This document shows positions 25,385 to 34,461 of a DNA stretch of 64,000 bases, one piece after another. How positions within the stretch are numbered: the stretch's first letter is position 1; the number at the start of each line of letters is the position of its first letter. The position numbers and the translations under genes were made by a program. The stretch spans positions 5,022,001 through 5,086,000 of the forward strand of contig NZ_CP107976.1 of NCBI RefSeq assembly GCF_036099295.1, read 5' to 3'. The notes beneath the pieces were generated by a model. The model was given only the letters and a program-made list of their open reading frames with translations, was not told where the DNA came from and searched no databases. The stretch is from Streptomyces sp. NBC_00358. GTDB lineage: Bacteria > Actinomycetota > Actinomycetes > Streptomycetales > Streptomycetaceae.

Positions 25385-25415
25385 GTGCGGCCCACCTCGG
25401 CGAGGCGGGCCGCAC
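25385..25415 (-). terminator. Intercistronic hairpin (attenuator) between pstS and pstC
   Basis: GTGCGGCCC (25385-25393) pairs with GGGCCGCAC (25407-25415), with an inner CCTC/GAGG helix. It starts 8 bp after the pstS stop. It fits partial termination or mRNA 3'-end protection that raises PstS over PstCAB. Confidence 0.75.
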
Positions 25416-25422
25416 ACTCGGG

Positions 25423-26553
25423 TCAGCCCAGGTTCGAGATGGTGGAACGAACCTTGGTGATGATCTCGGCGGGGATCGGCGCGTACTGGGCGGCGGTCAG
25501 CTGCTTCTGGCCGTCCTCGCTCGCGGTGTAGGTGAGGAAGGCCTTCGTCGCGGCCAGGGTGTCGGCCTTGTTGCCCTTCTCGCAGAGGATCTCGTAGGTG
25601 ACCAGCGTCAGCGGGTAGGCACCCTCGGCGGTCGGCTTGTAGTTCAGCTGGAGCGCGAGGTCGTTGCCGGTGCCGACGACCTTGGCGGAGGAGATGGCCT
25701 TGGTGGCGTTCTCGACCGTGGCGGCGGCCGGGGCGGCGGCGTCCGTCTTGAGGGACGCGGCCTTGATGCTGCCGGTGGCGTAGGAGAGCTCGAAGTACGA
25801 GATCGCGCCGGGGGTCTGGTTCACCTGCTGGGCGAGACCGGCGGAACCCTGAGCGGACTGGCCGCCCTTCGCCTGCCAGGCCTTGCCGCCGGAGTACTTC
25901 CAGTCCGCCGGGGAGGTGGCGATGAGGTACTTGGTGAAGTTGTCCGTGGTGCCGGACTCGTCCGAGCGGTGGAACGCCTGGATCTTGGTGGAGGGAAGCT
26001 TCGCGCTGGGGTTCAGCTTCTTGATGGCCGCGTCGTCCCACGTCGTGATCTTGCCGTCGAAGATCTTGGCGAGCGTGGAGGAGTCCAGGACCAGGTTGTC
26101 GACACCGGGGACGTTGTAGCCGATCGCGATGGGGCCGCCGACCATGGGCAGGTCGACCGCGGCGTTGCCGCCGCAGACCTTCTTCGCGGCCGTGGCCTCT
26201 TCGGGCTTCAGCGGCGAGTCCGAACCGGCGAACGCGGTCTGGCCCTGGGTGAACGTCGTGACGCCGGCGCCCGAGCCCGTCGGGTTGTAGTTGATCTGGA
26301 CGTCCTTGCAGGCGGCCGTGAAGGCCTTCGTCCAGGCGTCGATCGCGTTCTTCTGCGCGGAGGAGCCGGAGGCCTGGAGCTGGCCCTTGGCGCCGTCACA
26401 CTTGATGGCGCTGTTGTTGCTGGCCGAGGCCGAGCTGCCGCCACCGTTGGTGTTGCCGGTGTCGTCAGAGCCGCACGCCGTGAGGGCCAGGGCGCCGGAG
26501 ACGGCGAGAGCACCGAGGGTGAGGGCACGCCGGTTCATGCGCTGAAGCTTCAC
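25423..26553 (-). CDS. pstS: PstS phosphate-binding lipoprotein
   Basis: 376 residues from GTG 26553, GGAAGGA upstream. Lipoprotein signal with lipobox ALTACGSDD. The phosphate-binding protein shows LQASGSSAQKNAIDAW, NYNPTGSGAGVTTFTQGQTAFAGSDSPL and HRSDESGTTDNFTKYL, the loops that hold phosphate. It captures phosphate outside the membrane for PstC/PstA. Expected to be among the most strongly induced proteins in phosphate starvation; a PHO box lies about 150 bp upstream. Confidence 0.97.
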   Translation of the reverse strand: MKLQRMNRRALTLGALAVSGALALTACGSDDTGNTNGGGSSASASNNSAIKCDGAKGQLQASGSSAQKNAIDAWTKAFTAACKDVQINYNPTGSGAGVTTFTQGQTAFAGSDSPLKPEEATAAKKVCGGNAAVDLPMVGGPIAIGYNVPGVDNLVLDSSTLAKIFDGKITTWDDAAIKKLNPSAKLPSTKIQAFHRSDESGTTDNFTKYLIATSPADWKYSGGKAWQAKGGQSAQGSAGLAQQVNQTPGAISYFELSYATGSIKAASLKTDAAAPAAATVENATKAISSAKVVGTGNDLALQLNYKPTAEGAYPLTLVTYEILCEKGNKADTLAATKAFLTYTASEDGQKQLTAAQYAPIPAEIITKVRSTISNLG

Positions 26554-27009
26554 TTCGGGAGTTCCTTCCAGGAGCCGCCGTCTGGTGGCGGCGTGCGATG
26601 TCTGTGTCCTGCGGTCCGTAACGACGCGGAGGTTCGCCCTGGGGCGTCCTTCGCACCGTGTAAGGCCGAAATTAGGCAGAACAGGTGAAGGCGCCGAAGG
26701 CCGTAAGTGAACGGGGAGTGAACCCCTGACGGCGGTGCGGTGAGGTCACGGAACGCTCACGTCGAGGACACGGCCGTGTCCCGGCCGAGGGGTCCAATGG
26801 GGAAACTCCAGGTAATCGAACGGGTGCGCGCGCGAAGCGCGGTACCCACGTTCCCGTCATACCTCGTTCGCCCCCAATTCCTCATGCGTACCAGCGAACG
26901 GCGCGCCCACTACGGTGAGTGCCCGTCGGCGGTTCCCCCGCGGTGTCCCGCGCATGGCGGAATGCCGCTCCGGATGCCAGGGCGGCGTCCTCATAACCAG
27001 GGGAACACG
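26554..27009 (-). other. pstS upstream region
   Basis: 456 bp between the Nudix gene and pstS on the same strand. Holds the PHO box (26702-26723), a CCTAATTT -10-like element near 26675 and a leader of roughly 110 bases. The part beyond 26780 shows no gene or clear signal. Confidence 0.6.
26702..26723 (-). promoter_or_regulatory. PHO box (PhoP-binding direct repeats) of pstS
   Basis: On the minus strand two 11-bp units, GTTCACTCCCC then GTTCACTTACG, match the Streptomyces PhoP direct-repeat consensus GTTCACC. Position and period fit activation of the pstSCAB operon. Confidence 0.85.
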
Positions 27010-27423
27010 TCAGGCCGTACGCAGCGCGTCCAGCAGCGCGTCCACCAGGTCCCGGTCACGGGGCTGGGTCAGACGGTGGCGGGCGGCGACGGGGGACAGC
27101 CACAGGACACGGTCGACCTCGTCGTTCGGGGCGAAGCGGCCGTCGGCCGCCTCGGCGGCCCAGTAGCGCACCTCTTTGGAGCGGCCGGCGACGAGATAGC
27201 GAAGGGTGGGGAGGACCGCGCCGGGGACGGCGTCGTAGCCCGTCTCCTCCTCCACCTCGCGCAGCGCGCCGGTCAGGAACCCCTCGCCGCGCTTCAGCTT
27301 GCCCTTCGGATGCGACCAGTCGTCGTACTTGGGCCGGTGGACGAGGCAGATCTCCAGCTCGGAGTCCACCGGGGAGCGGCGCCACAGGACACAGCCCGCC
27401 GCCTGGATGGTGTCGTCGTCCAT
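27010..27423 (-). CDS. Nudix hydrolase (MutT-like)
   Basis: 137 residues from ATG 27423. Complete Nudix box GKLKRGEGFLTGALREVEEETGY (G-x5-E-x7-REVxEExG), metal binding by the Glu cluster. N-terminal strand QAAGCVLWRRS and HRPKYDDWSHPKGKL resemble the MutT1/Ap4A group. It likely hydrolyses nucleoside or dinucleoside polyphosphates. Starts 10 bp after the CHAD gene in the ppk operon, so it may act on phosphate-rich metabolites. Confidence 0.9.
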   Translation of the reverse strand: MDDDTIQAAGCVLWRRSPVDSELEICLVHRPKYDDWSHPKGKLKRGEGFLTGALREVEEETGYDAVPGAVLPTLRYLVAGRSKEVRYWAAEAADGRFAPNDEVDRVLWLSPVAARHRLTQPRDRDLVDALLDALRTA

Positions 27424-27433
27424 GGGGCCTCCC

Positions 27434-28504
27434 TCACGGGGTGCGTACGGCTTCCTTCTGCCAGGCCTGCTGGAAGGCGAACCGGGCCGCCTCCACCTCG
27501 TGCCGCTGATCGGCGTGCAGCACACCGAGCGCGTACGCCGTGGCCGGCGCGATGCGCGGGGTGCGGGCCGCCGACGCCGCGGCGGCCGCCGCCTCCGCCG
27601 CGTCCCGGTGCCGGTTGAGCGCCTTGCCCGCGCCGAGCAGGCGCGTGTCGACCGGGCACTCCCCCTGGTGCAGCACCTCGCCGGCGTACCGGTGCAGCCG
27701 CATGAGCAGCCGGACCTGGTGCCAGGGCGCGTCCTGCGGCTGCGGAGCGGTGTCGGCGGCGAGGCCGTGCACGAGGGCTTCCGCGTTGTAGGGGTGGCCC
27801 GCCACGACCAGCGGCAGCGCGCCGACGGCGTCGGTCAGCCGGTCCGCGGCCGCGGCCGCCAGCGGACGCAGGTCGGTCTTGTCCGCGGACCTGGCCAGCG
27901 GTACCTCGCTGGCCAGGACGGCGACGCTGTCGGCGACGGCGTGGAAGCGGGAGGAGCCGAGCGCCTGGAGGGCCGCCGAGTGCGCGCGGGTCCGCGCGAG
28001 TGTGAGCTGGCGGTCGAGCAGCGCGCCGGCCTTCGCGGCGCCGATGGTCAGATGGCCCGGCTTGGCGGCGGCCGGGGTCCGGCCGCCCTGGGCGGGCAGC
28101 GCCGCCGTGCCCGACAGCCGGTTCAGCGCTCCGAGCAGCCGTTCCAGGCGTGCCGCATAGGCGTGCTCGCGCGCCAGGGTGCCGGAGAGCCAGGCCAGTT
28201 CTGGGCGCATCCGCTCCGACCAGTCCGCTTCCAGCAGCGGCCGGAAGGTGTGCAGACTGCCGCTGATGCGGCGGGCGGAGCGGCGCAGGGAGCGCGCCGC
28301 GTCGCCGGACTCCCCGGCCCCGCCCGCCGCGGCACCGGTCTCCCGGTGCTGGCGCAGCGAGCGGAGGAATTCCGTGGCCTGGGCCCGCAGATAGCCCGCG
28401 AGGGCGTCACCGATCGGGGCACCTCCCTCGTCGAGGGGGGCCGGTGCCCTGGGGGCCGTCCCGGCCACGGAACCGGTGGGGGGATCAAGGTGCTGCTGTG
28501 CCAC
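27434..28504 (-). CDS. CHAD-domain protein
   Basis: 356 residues from GTG 28504, overlapping the ppk end by 20 bp. All-helical CHAD domain rich in conserved His and basic residues (ARSLRRSARRISGSLHTFRPLLE, LMRLHRYAGEVLHQGE, LGVLHADQRHEVEAARF). CHAD domains bind polyphosphate. Co-translation with polyphosphate kinase fits a role as polyP-binding or granule protein. No catalytic residue is evident. Confidence 0.9.
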   Translation of the reverse strand: MAQQHLDPPTGSVAGTAPRAPAPLDEGGAPIGDALAGYLRAQATEFLRSLRQHRETGAAAGGAGESGDAARSLRRSARRISGSLHTFRPLLEADWSERMRPELAWLSGTLAREHAYAARLERLLGALNRLSGTAALPAQGGRTPAAAKPGHLTIGAAKAGALLDRQLTLARTRAHSAALQALGSSRFHAVADSVAVLASEVPLARSADKTDLRPLAAAAADRLTDAVGALPLVVAGHPYNAEALVHGLAADTAPQPQDAPWHQVRLLMRLHRYAGEVLHQGECPVDTRLLGAGKALNRHRDAAEAAAAAASAARTPRIAPATAYALGVLHADQRHEVEAARFAFQQAWQKEAVRTP

Positions 28505-30803
28505 GCCGGCGCCTCCGGGCGTCTATGAGCATCTCCTGGACGTTCCGCAGAGGCTGGCCGTCCGCGTCCATCGCGTGCCGGATCCACTCCCCGTCGGGGC
28601 CGAGGTGCCAGGAGGCCGTGGTGTCGGACATGCCGGTCTCCAGCAGCCGGTTGAGGGCTGCCCGGTGAGCCGGGTCGGTGACCCTGACCAGGGCCTCGAT
28701 CCGCCGGTCGAGGTTGCGGTGCATCATGTCGGCGCTGCCGATCCACACTTCGGGCTCGCCGCCGTTGCCGAAGGTGAAGACCCGGGAGTGCTCCAGGAAG
28801 CGGCCGAGGACGGAGCGGACCCGTATGTTCTCGGACAGGCCCGTGACGCCGGGCCGGACGGCGCAGATGCCGCGCACCCACACGTCGACCGGCACACCGG
28901 CCTGGGAGGCGCGGTACAGCGAGTCGATGAGTGCCTCGTCCACCATCGAGTTGACCTTGATGCGGACGAACGCGGGACGCCCGGCGTTGTGGTGCTGGAC
29001 TTCCTTGTTGATCCGCGCGATCAGTCCGTCGCGCAGGGACTTGGGCGCGACCAGCAGACGGCGGTAGGTCTCGCGGCGCGAGTACCCCGAGAGCCGGTTG
29101 AAGAGGTCGGAGAGGTCCGCGCCGACCTGCGGGTCGGCGGTGAGCAGTCCGAGGTCCTCGTACAGCCGGGCGGTCTTCGGGTGGTAGTTGCCGGTGCCGA
29201 CGTGGGAGTAGCGGCGCAGGGTGTCGCCCTCCTGCCGGACCACGAGCGACAGCTTGCAGTGGGTCTTCAGGCCGACGAGGCCGTACACCACGTGGCAGCC
29301 GGACTCCTCCAGCTTGCGGGCCCACTTGATGTTCGCCTGCTCGTCGAAGCGGGCCTTGATCTCGACCAGGACGAGGACCTGCTTGCCGGACTCGGCCGCG
29401 TCTATCAGGGCGTCGACGATCGGCGAGTCGCCGGAGGTCCGGTAGAGCGTCTGCTTGATGGCGAGCACGTCCGGGTCGGCCGCGGCCTGTTCCAGGAAGG
29501 CCTGCACCGAGGTGGAGAACGAGTCGTACGGGTGGTGCAGCAGGACGTCCCGCTCGCGCAGCGCGGCGAAGATGTCGGGCGGGGACGCCGACTCGACCTC
29601 CGCGAGATCGCGGTGGGTGCCGGCGATGAACTTGGCGTACTTCAGCTCCGGCCGGTCCAGGGCGCCTATGCCGAAGAGACCGGTGAGGTCCAGGGGACCG
29701 GGCAGCGGGTACACCTCCGCCTCGGAGATCTTCAGTTCCCGTACGAGGAGATCGAGGACGTAGCGGTCGATGGACTCCTCGACCTCCAGGCGCACCGGCG
29801 GACCGAAGCGGCGCCGCATGAGTTCCTTCTCCAGGGCCTGGAGCAGGTTCTCGGCGTCGTCCTCCTCGACCTCCAGGTCCTCGTTCCGGGTGAGCCGGAA
29901 GGTGTGGTGCTCCAGCACCTCCATGCCGGGGAAGAGCTCCTCCAGATGGGCCGCGATCACATCCTCGATGGGGACGTAGCGGTTCGGGGAGGCCTCCAGG
30001 AAGCGGGAGAGCAGCGGCGGGACCTTGACGCGCGCGAAGTGGCGGTGGCCGCTGACCGGGTTCCGTACGACGACGGCGAGGTTCAGGGACAGGCCCGAGA
30101 TGTACGGGAAGGGGTGCGCGGGGTCGACCGCCAGCGGGGTCAGGACCGGGAAGATCTGGTGCCGGAAGAGGGTGAACAGGCGGGCCTGCTCCTTCTCGGT
30201 CAGCTCGCTCCAGCGGACCAGGTGGATGCCCTCCTCCGCCAGCGCGGGAGCGACGTCCTCCTGGTAGCAGGCCGCGTGCCGGGCCATGAGCTCCCGGGAG
30301 CGGGCCCAGATCATCTCCAGGACCTCGCGGGGCTGGAGGCCCGACGCGGACTTGGTGGCGACACCGGTGGCGATGCGGCGCTTGAGGCCTGCCACCCGGA
30401 CCATGAAGAACTCGTCCAGGTTGCTGGCGAAGATCGCCAGGAAGTTCGCGCGCTCCAGAAGGGGCGTGTTCGGGTCCTCCGCGAGTTCCAGAACGCGCTC
30501 GTTGAACGCCAGCCAGCTGCGTTCACGGTCCAGGAAGCGGCCTTGCGGCAGCATGATCCCGTCCTGCACCGTGTCCTCGTACTCGTCGAGGTCGGCGTCG
30601 AGGTCGGGCTCCAGATCGGAGACGTTGGCCGCGACGGTGTGCGGCCGGTGCGCGGCGATGGAGCCGACCGAGGGCTGCGGGTGCTGCACGGGTGCCTGGG
30701 CGCTTCGCTGGTTCATGGACCCATTCTTCCGTGCCGAGGGCGAGACCGGCGCGTCGGAGAGGGCGGGCGCCAGAGCGCCGATGCGGAAATTCCCGTTCCG
30801 CAT
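28485..30803 (-). CDS. ppk: Polyphosphate kinase (PPK1)
   Basis: About 772 residues from ATG 30803; the frame opens at 30884, and ATG 30716 is another candidate with GGAAGA before it. PPK1 reversibly makes polyphosphate from ATP. The head domain begins LPQGRFLDRERSWLAFNERVLELAEDP. The autophosphorylated His is in RYSHVGTGNYHPKTARLYEDLGLLT and the second active-site His in IGSADMMHRNLDRR. The N-terminal ~60 residues are low-complexity. First gene of a ppk-CHAD-Nudix operon; in Streptomyces ppk is PhoP-activated, but I could not find a clear PHO box here. Confidence 0.95.
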   Translation of the reverse strand: MRNGNFRIGALAPALSDAPVSPSARKNGSMNQRSAQAPVQHPQPSVGSIAAHRPHTVAANVSDLEPDLDADLDEYEDTVQDGIMLPQGRFLDRERSWLAFNERVLELAEDPNTPLLERANFLAIFASNLDEFFMVRVAGLKRRIATGVATKSASGLQPREVLEMIWARSRELMARHAACYQEDVAPALAEEGIHLVRWSELTEKEQARLFTLFRHQIFPVLTPLAVDPAHPFPYISGLSLNLAVVVRNPVSGHRHFARVKVPPLLSRFLEASPNRYVPIEDVIAAHLEELFPGMEVLEHHTFRLTRNEDLEVEEDDAENLLQALEKELMRRRFGPPVRLEVEESIDRYVLDLLVRELKISEAEVYPLPGPLDLTGLFGIGALDRPELKYAKFIAGTHRDLAEVESASPPDIFAALRERDVLLHHPYDSFSTSVQAFLEQAAADPDVLAIKQTLYRTSGDSPIVDALIDAAESGKQVLVLVEIKARFDEQANIKWARKLEESGCHVVYGLVGLKTHCKLSLVVRQEGDTLRRYSHVGTGNYHPKTARLYEDLGLLTADPQVGADLSDLFNRLSGYSRRETYRRLLVAPKSLRDGLIARINKEVQHHNAGRPAFVRIKVNSMVDEALIDSLYRASQAGVPVDVWVRGICAVRPGVTGLSENIRVRSVLGRFLEHSRVFTFGNGGEPEVWIGSADMMHRNLDRRIEALVRVTDPAHRAALNRLLETGMSDTTASWHLGPDGEWIRHAMDADGQPLRNVQEMLIDARRRRRGTAAP

Positions 30804-30952
30804 GGCCGGCGTACGCTCACTCCCCGTCGACGGTGAGGACTCGTTCTCCGGCGGGGGAGAAGGCTCGGGCACGGCGGGCTGCATTGCTTGAGCGTCGCAA
30901 GGTCACCTGAATCGATGGTTACGGCGACATGACGTGCGGGCTATCTGGGGGA

Positions 30953-30982
30953 GGCTCCCGGACGTCTTCACGTCCGGGAGCC
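30953..30982 (-). terminator. Terminator of the GntR-ABC operon
   Basis: Perfect 12-bp stem (30953-30964 with 30971-30982) and 6-base loop, 66 bp after the stop of the last permease gene and upstream of ppk. It should insulate ppk from the export operon. Confidence 0.85.
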
Positions 30983-31047
30983 AGGTACTTCCTGGTACTT
31001 CAGGGCATTTCCGGGTACGCCCCTTCCCCGGTGAGGGGCGTACCGGC

Positions 31048-32019
31048 TCAGGGGGTACGGCGGCGCAGCAGCGTGAAGGCGGCGGCGGTCGCGAGCCCCG
31101 CGACGGCCAGCAGCAGGCCGCTCTCGACGAGCTGGAGGGGCCAGAAATGGGACTCCGGCTGATAGGTCGTCCAGAAATCGGCCAGCCCCGACCGCTTCAC
31201 ACACTTCCCGAGGGCGGCGGCGCTGTCGGTTCCGACGCAGGCCATGCTGGTGCTGAGCCGCTCGCCGTCGCCGGTGACGGCACCGTGTTCGAGGATCAGG
31301 GCGCCGTGCGGGAACTGGAGTGCGGCCCGTCCGGTGGCCGTCTCGGCAGGCCACAGACTCATCCGGAACCTGTCCAGCACCTCGTGCAGGACGTACGCCG
31401 TGCCGAGGGCGGCCGCGGCGGCGGGCATGGCCCTGCGCAGGACCAGGCCGGCGAGCGCGCCGAGGGCGAGGCCCGCGAGGGCGTACGCGACGGCCACCGG
31501 GCCGGAGGAGATGAAGACGTTCGTGAGGAACCAGTCACCGGACAGTTTCCCGTTACCGGCACGGCGGGTCCAGCTGCCGAGCAGAACCGCCAGCGTGGTG
31601 CCCGCCGTCAGCAGGACCGCGGGGACGGCGAGCTTGGCGGCCAGCCAGCGCGCCGGGGTGACGGACTGGGTCCAGGCCAGCCGCGCGGTGCCGCTCTCCA
31701 GCTCGCGGCCGGTCAGCGCGGCACCCGCCCAGACCGCGACCGCGTACATCAGATACGTGACACAGGCGGAGACCAGGGCCAGACCGTAGGCGTAGATCTT
31801 GTCCGCCATGGTCTCCCGGATGATTCCGCAGTCCGCCAGGAAGTCCGACGCGTCGCAGTCCCCGGCGGCCGCGCGGGCGTCGGGGCCGATGGCGTGCATC
31901 CAGATCAGGACCGCCGCGACGGTGAGCAGGGCGGCGCCCCAGGCGTACAGGGCCGTGCGGTGCAGGCGCAGCACGGTCCAGGTCAGGCCGGACGGGCGTC
32001 GCAGGGTCAGGGCGCTCAT
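31048..32019 (-). CDS. ABC-2-type transporter permease
   Basis: 323 residues with about six helices. Paralogue of the permease just upstream: both start ...TWTVLRLHRTAL and share [GA]RELESGTARL, then SVTPARWLAAKLAVPA. An extracellular loop has Cys pairs (GDCDASDFLADCG). Its ATG overlaps the previous stop (ATGA). With the ATPase at 32966 it likely forms a heterodimeric exporter. Substrate unknown. Confidence 0.85.
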   Translation of the reverse strand: MSALTLRRPSGLTWTVLRLHRTALYAWGAALLTVAAVLIWMHAIGPDARAAAGDCDASDFLADCGIIRETMADKIYAYGLALVSACVTYLMYAVAVWAGAALTGRELESGTARLAWTQSVTPARWLAAKLAVPAVLLTAGTTLAVLLGSWTRRAGNGKLSGDWFLTNVFISSGPVAVAYALAGLALGALAGLVLRRAMPAAAAALGTAYVLHEVLDRFRMSLWPAETATGRAALQFPHGALILEHGAVTGDGERLSTSMACVGTDSAAALGKCVKRSGLADFWTTYQPESHFWPLQLVESGLLLAVAGLATAAAFTLLRRRTP

Positions 32020-32969
32020 GAGGTGGACGTCCTCCTCAGGACGCCGAACGCGAGGGCCACGAGGATCGCGGTGGCGCCCAGCAGGACGCCTGTCTCCAGG
32101 AGCTGGCGGGGCCAGTAGTCCGGGGAGGGGAGGTACTCGCGGGTGAAGCGGACGACATCGTGCCGGGCGAGACACGCGTGGCTGTCGATGCAGCCCGGGT
32201 CGGGGATCCGCGCGCCCGTGGAGGTGATCGCCCGGCTTCGGACGGACAGGTCGGGCTGCTGGTAAGTGCCCTGGAAAGGCCAGGAGTTCCCGCGGAACGC
32301 GATGACCGCGTACTGGGCGAGCCCGGCGACGGCGAGGGCGGGCAGGGTGCGGCGCAGCGTGAGACCGACGAACACGCCGACGGCCAGACCGAAGAGCGGT
32401 GCGGCGACGGTGGCCGGGCCGATGGAGAAGTACACGGCGCGCGGTCCGATGCCGGCCAGCAGGAGGTTGCCGTGGGCGGACCACAGCATCCGGTACAGCG
32501 CGACCAGCAGGCCGGTGCCGACGGTGATGAACAGCGCGGGCACCGCCAGTTTGGCGGCCAGCCAGCGGGCCGGGGTGACGGACTGGGCCCAGATGAGCCG
32601 GGCGGTGCCGCTTTCCAGCTCGCGGGCGGTCAGCGAGCCGCCCGCGAAGACGGCGACGGCGAACGAGGCGAAGCTCAGCAGGGAGGCCGGGTCGTAGAAG
32701 AGGTCGTTGTAGGCGCCGGAGAAGGGGGAGCCGATGATGCCGGCGGTCCAGGCGTCCTCCTGGACGCCCGTGTAGCCGAGGGCGTCGAGCAGATGCTGCG
32801 TGTGGGCCGCTCCGGGGCCGTACAGCCACAGCAGCAGACCGGCGGTGAGCACCACGTAGCCGGTCCAGATCCACAGCGCGGTGCGGTGCAGCCGCAGGAC
32901 GGTCCAGACGAGGCCGCGCGGCCTGGGCAGAGCGCGGCGCACGGGGGACGGGGAAGTGGTGGCGCTCAT
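32016..32969 (-). CDS. ABC-2-type transporter permease
   Basis: 317 residues, about six helices, paralogous to the next gene (shared ARELESGTARLIWAQSVTPARW). Large outside loops include YNDLFYDPASLLSF and PDPGCIDSHACLARHD, the latter with two Cys. ATGA overlap with the ATPase gene upstream. Second half of a presumed heterodimeric exporter. Confidence 0.85.
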   Translation of the reverse strand: MSATTSPSPVRRALPRPRGLVWTVLRLHRTALWIWTGYVVLTAGLLLWLYGPGAAHTQHLLDALGYTGVQEDAWTAGIIGSPFSGAYNDLFYDPASLLSFASFAVAVFAGGSLTARELESGTARLIWAQSVTPARWLAAKLAVPALFITVGTGLLVALYRMLWSAHGNLLLAGIGPRAVYFSIGPATVAAPLFGLAVGVFVGLTLRRTLPALAVAGLAQYAVIAFRGNSWPFQGTYQQPDLSVRSRAITSTGARIPDPGCIDSHACLARHDVVRFTREYLPSPDYWPRQLLETGVLLGATAILVALAFGVLRRTSTS

Positions 32970-33889
32970 CGGGTCACCGCCGCGGGGGTCGCCGTCGTGC
33001 CGGGCGTGAGCAGGGCGGGGGCCGAGGGGGAGCGCAGATGGGCGAGGAGCAGTTCCTCCAGCGACGGCCGCTCGGTCTGCCAACGGTCGTCCACCGGCCC
33101 GTCGTTGCGTATGAGGGCGGTCAGGCCGCGGCCTGCGGCGCGGGACTCGACGACGAGGTGCGGGGCGAGGTCGCCGGGGGCGCCGCGGCCGGTCACCACG
33201 GTGTGCGCCAGGAGCAGGTCGTCCAGGCCGCCGCCGAGCCGGATGCGTCCGTCGCCCAGGAGCAGCAGATGGTCGCAGGCGTCGGCGAGTTCGGCGACGA
33301 TGTGCGAGGACATCAGCACCGTGGTCCCGCGTTCGGCGGCGTCCGCCATCAGCGTGCCCAGCAGTTCGTGGCGGGCCAGCGGGTCCAGGTCGGCCATCGG
33401 CTCGTCCAGCAGCATCAGTTCGGGCCGCTTGCCCAGCGCGAGGGCGAGTGCCACGCGGGTCCGCTGGCCGCCGGAGAGTCTTCCGACCCTGGTCCCGGGA
33501 TCGAGTGAGCCCTGTTCCACGATGGCGGCGGCGTACGGGGCGTCCCAGCGGCCCGGGTTGAGCTCGGCGCCCAGGCGCAGTGTCTCGGCGATCGTGAGCT
33601 GGGGGTACAGAGGCTTGTCCTGGGAGAGGTGGGCGATGTTCTCGCGTGCCCCCGCCGTGGTCGTGCCGAGCACGGTGAGCGTGCCGGCGGTGGGCCGCAG
33701 CAGCCCGGCCACGGTCGCCAGCAGGGTCGACTTGCCCGCGCCGTTGGGGCCGACGAGGGCGCTGACCCGTCCGGCCGGGAGGCGGAAGGAGCAGTCCTCC
33801 AGAGCCGCGGCGGAGCGCCGGCCGTAGCGCACGGTGAGACCGTGCGCCTCGATGGCGACGGTGGGGCGGGTGGTGCTGGTGGAACTCAC
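32966..33889 (-). CDS. ABC transporter ATP-binding protein
   Basis: 307 residues. Walker A GPNGAGKST, signature RLSGGQRTRVALALAL, Walker B LMLLDEPMADLDP, switch His in VLMSSHIVAEL. Overlaps the GntR gene by 4 bp upstream and the permease gene by 4 bp downstream. This GntR(YtrA)-ATPase-permease order is typical of exporters that answer envelope or antibiotic stress. Confidence 0.92.
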   Translation of the reverse strand: MSSTSTTRPTVAIEAHGLTVRYGRRSAAALEDCSFRLPAGRVSALVGPNGAGKSTLLATVAGLLRPTAGTLTVLGTTTAGARENIAHLSQDKPLYPQLTIAETLRLGAELNPGRWDAPYAAAIVEQGSLDPGTRVGRLSGGQRTRVALALALGKRPELMLLDEPMADLDPLARHELLGTLMADAAERGTTVLMSSHIVAELADACDHLLLLGDGRIRLGGGLDDLLLAHTVVTGRGAPGDLAPHLVVESRAAGRGLTALIRNDGPVDDRWQTERPSLEELLLAHLRSPSAPALLTPGTTATPAAVTR

Positions 33890-34284
33890 TGGTCCCCCTT
33901 CGGGAAGTGTTCGTCCAGTACGGAGCCGAACAGCGCCGCCACGTCCTCGCGGTCGAGGCCCGCCGTGCGGGCGCCGCGCACCCAGGCGTCGAGCTCCTCG
34001 CGCAGGGGCGAGTCCGCGGGGGCGGCGCCGAGCGTTCTGCGGACGAAGGTGCCGAGGCCGCGCCTGGCCTCGACCAGGCCCTCGCGCTCAAGTTCGCGGT
34101 AGGCCTTCAGGACGGTGTTCGGATTGATCGCGGTGGCTTCCACGACCTCGCGGGCCGTGGGGAGTTTGTCGCCGGGTTCGAGGAGGCCGAGGCGCAGCGC
34201 CTGCTTCGTCTGCTGGACGATCTGGACGTAGGTGGCGACGCCGCTGCGCCGGTCGATGCGGTACGCGACCACTCGGACAACCAC
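33886..34284 (-). CDS. GntR-family regulator, YtrA subfamily
   Basis: 132 residues from GTG 34284. Winged helix YVQIVQQTKQALRLGLLEPGDKLPTAREVVEATAINPNTVLKAYRELEREGLVEARRG, then a short C-terminal helical part, as in YtrA-type repressors that lack a large ligand domain. First gene of an ABC-exporter operon. A perfect 15-bp inverted repeat overlaps its start codon, so it very likely represses its own operon. The transcript is probably leaderless or nearly so. Confidence 0.92.
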   Translation of the reverse strand: MVVRVVAYRIDRRSGVATYVQIVQQTKQALRLGLLEPGDKLPTAREVVEATAINPNTVLKAYRELEREGLVEARRGLGTFVRRTLGAAPADSPLREELDAWVRGARTAGLDREDVAALFGSVLDEHFPKGDQ

Positions 34285-34315
34285 CCTTTCACTAATTGAG
34301 TAGTGAAAGGGTGGT
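34280..34315. promoter_or_regulatory. Operator of the YtrA-type GntR regulator
   Basis: Perfect 15-bp arms ACCACCCTTTCACTA and TAGTGAAAGGGTGGT around ATTGAG, covering the GTG start and the likely promoter (TTGCAC on the minus strand at its outer edge). A binding site for a GntR dimer. Confidence 0.85.
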
Positions 34316-34461
34316 GCAAGAGGGGGTCCGCCGTCAAGTCCGGGCCGTTCGCGCGGTGTTGTTCCGGCGTGAAACCCGCCTACTTGCCGGGCACGCAGGG
34401 GTCGCCAGAAATTCTTGGCCGATGTGTGAACCGATCGGCGGGGCTCGTCCGATGAGGGGAT

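Noticed and set aside
28476..30836. 786-codon open frame antisense to ppk
   Set aside because: GC-rich shadow frame; ppk on the other strand has all catalytic motifs, and this frame has no domain or ribosome site.
31048..32874. 608-codon frame joining the two permease genes
   Set aside because: Its N-terminal half is out of frame with the 32016-32969 permease, which has clear homology to the second permease; ATG 32019 with an ATGA overlap is the better start.
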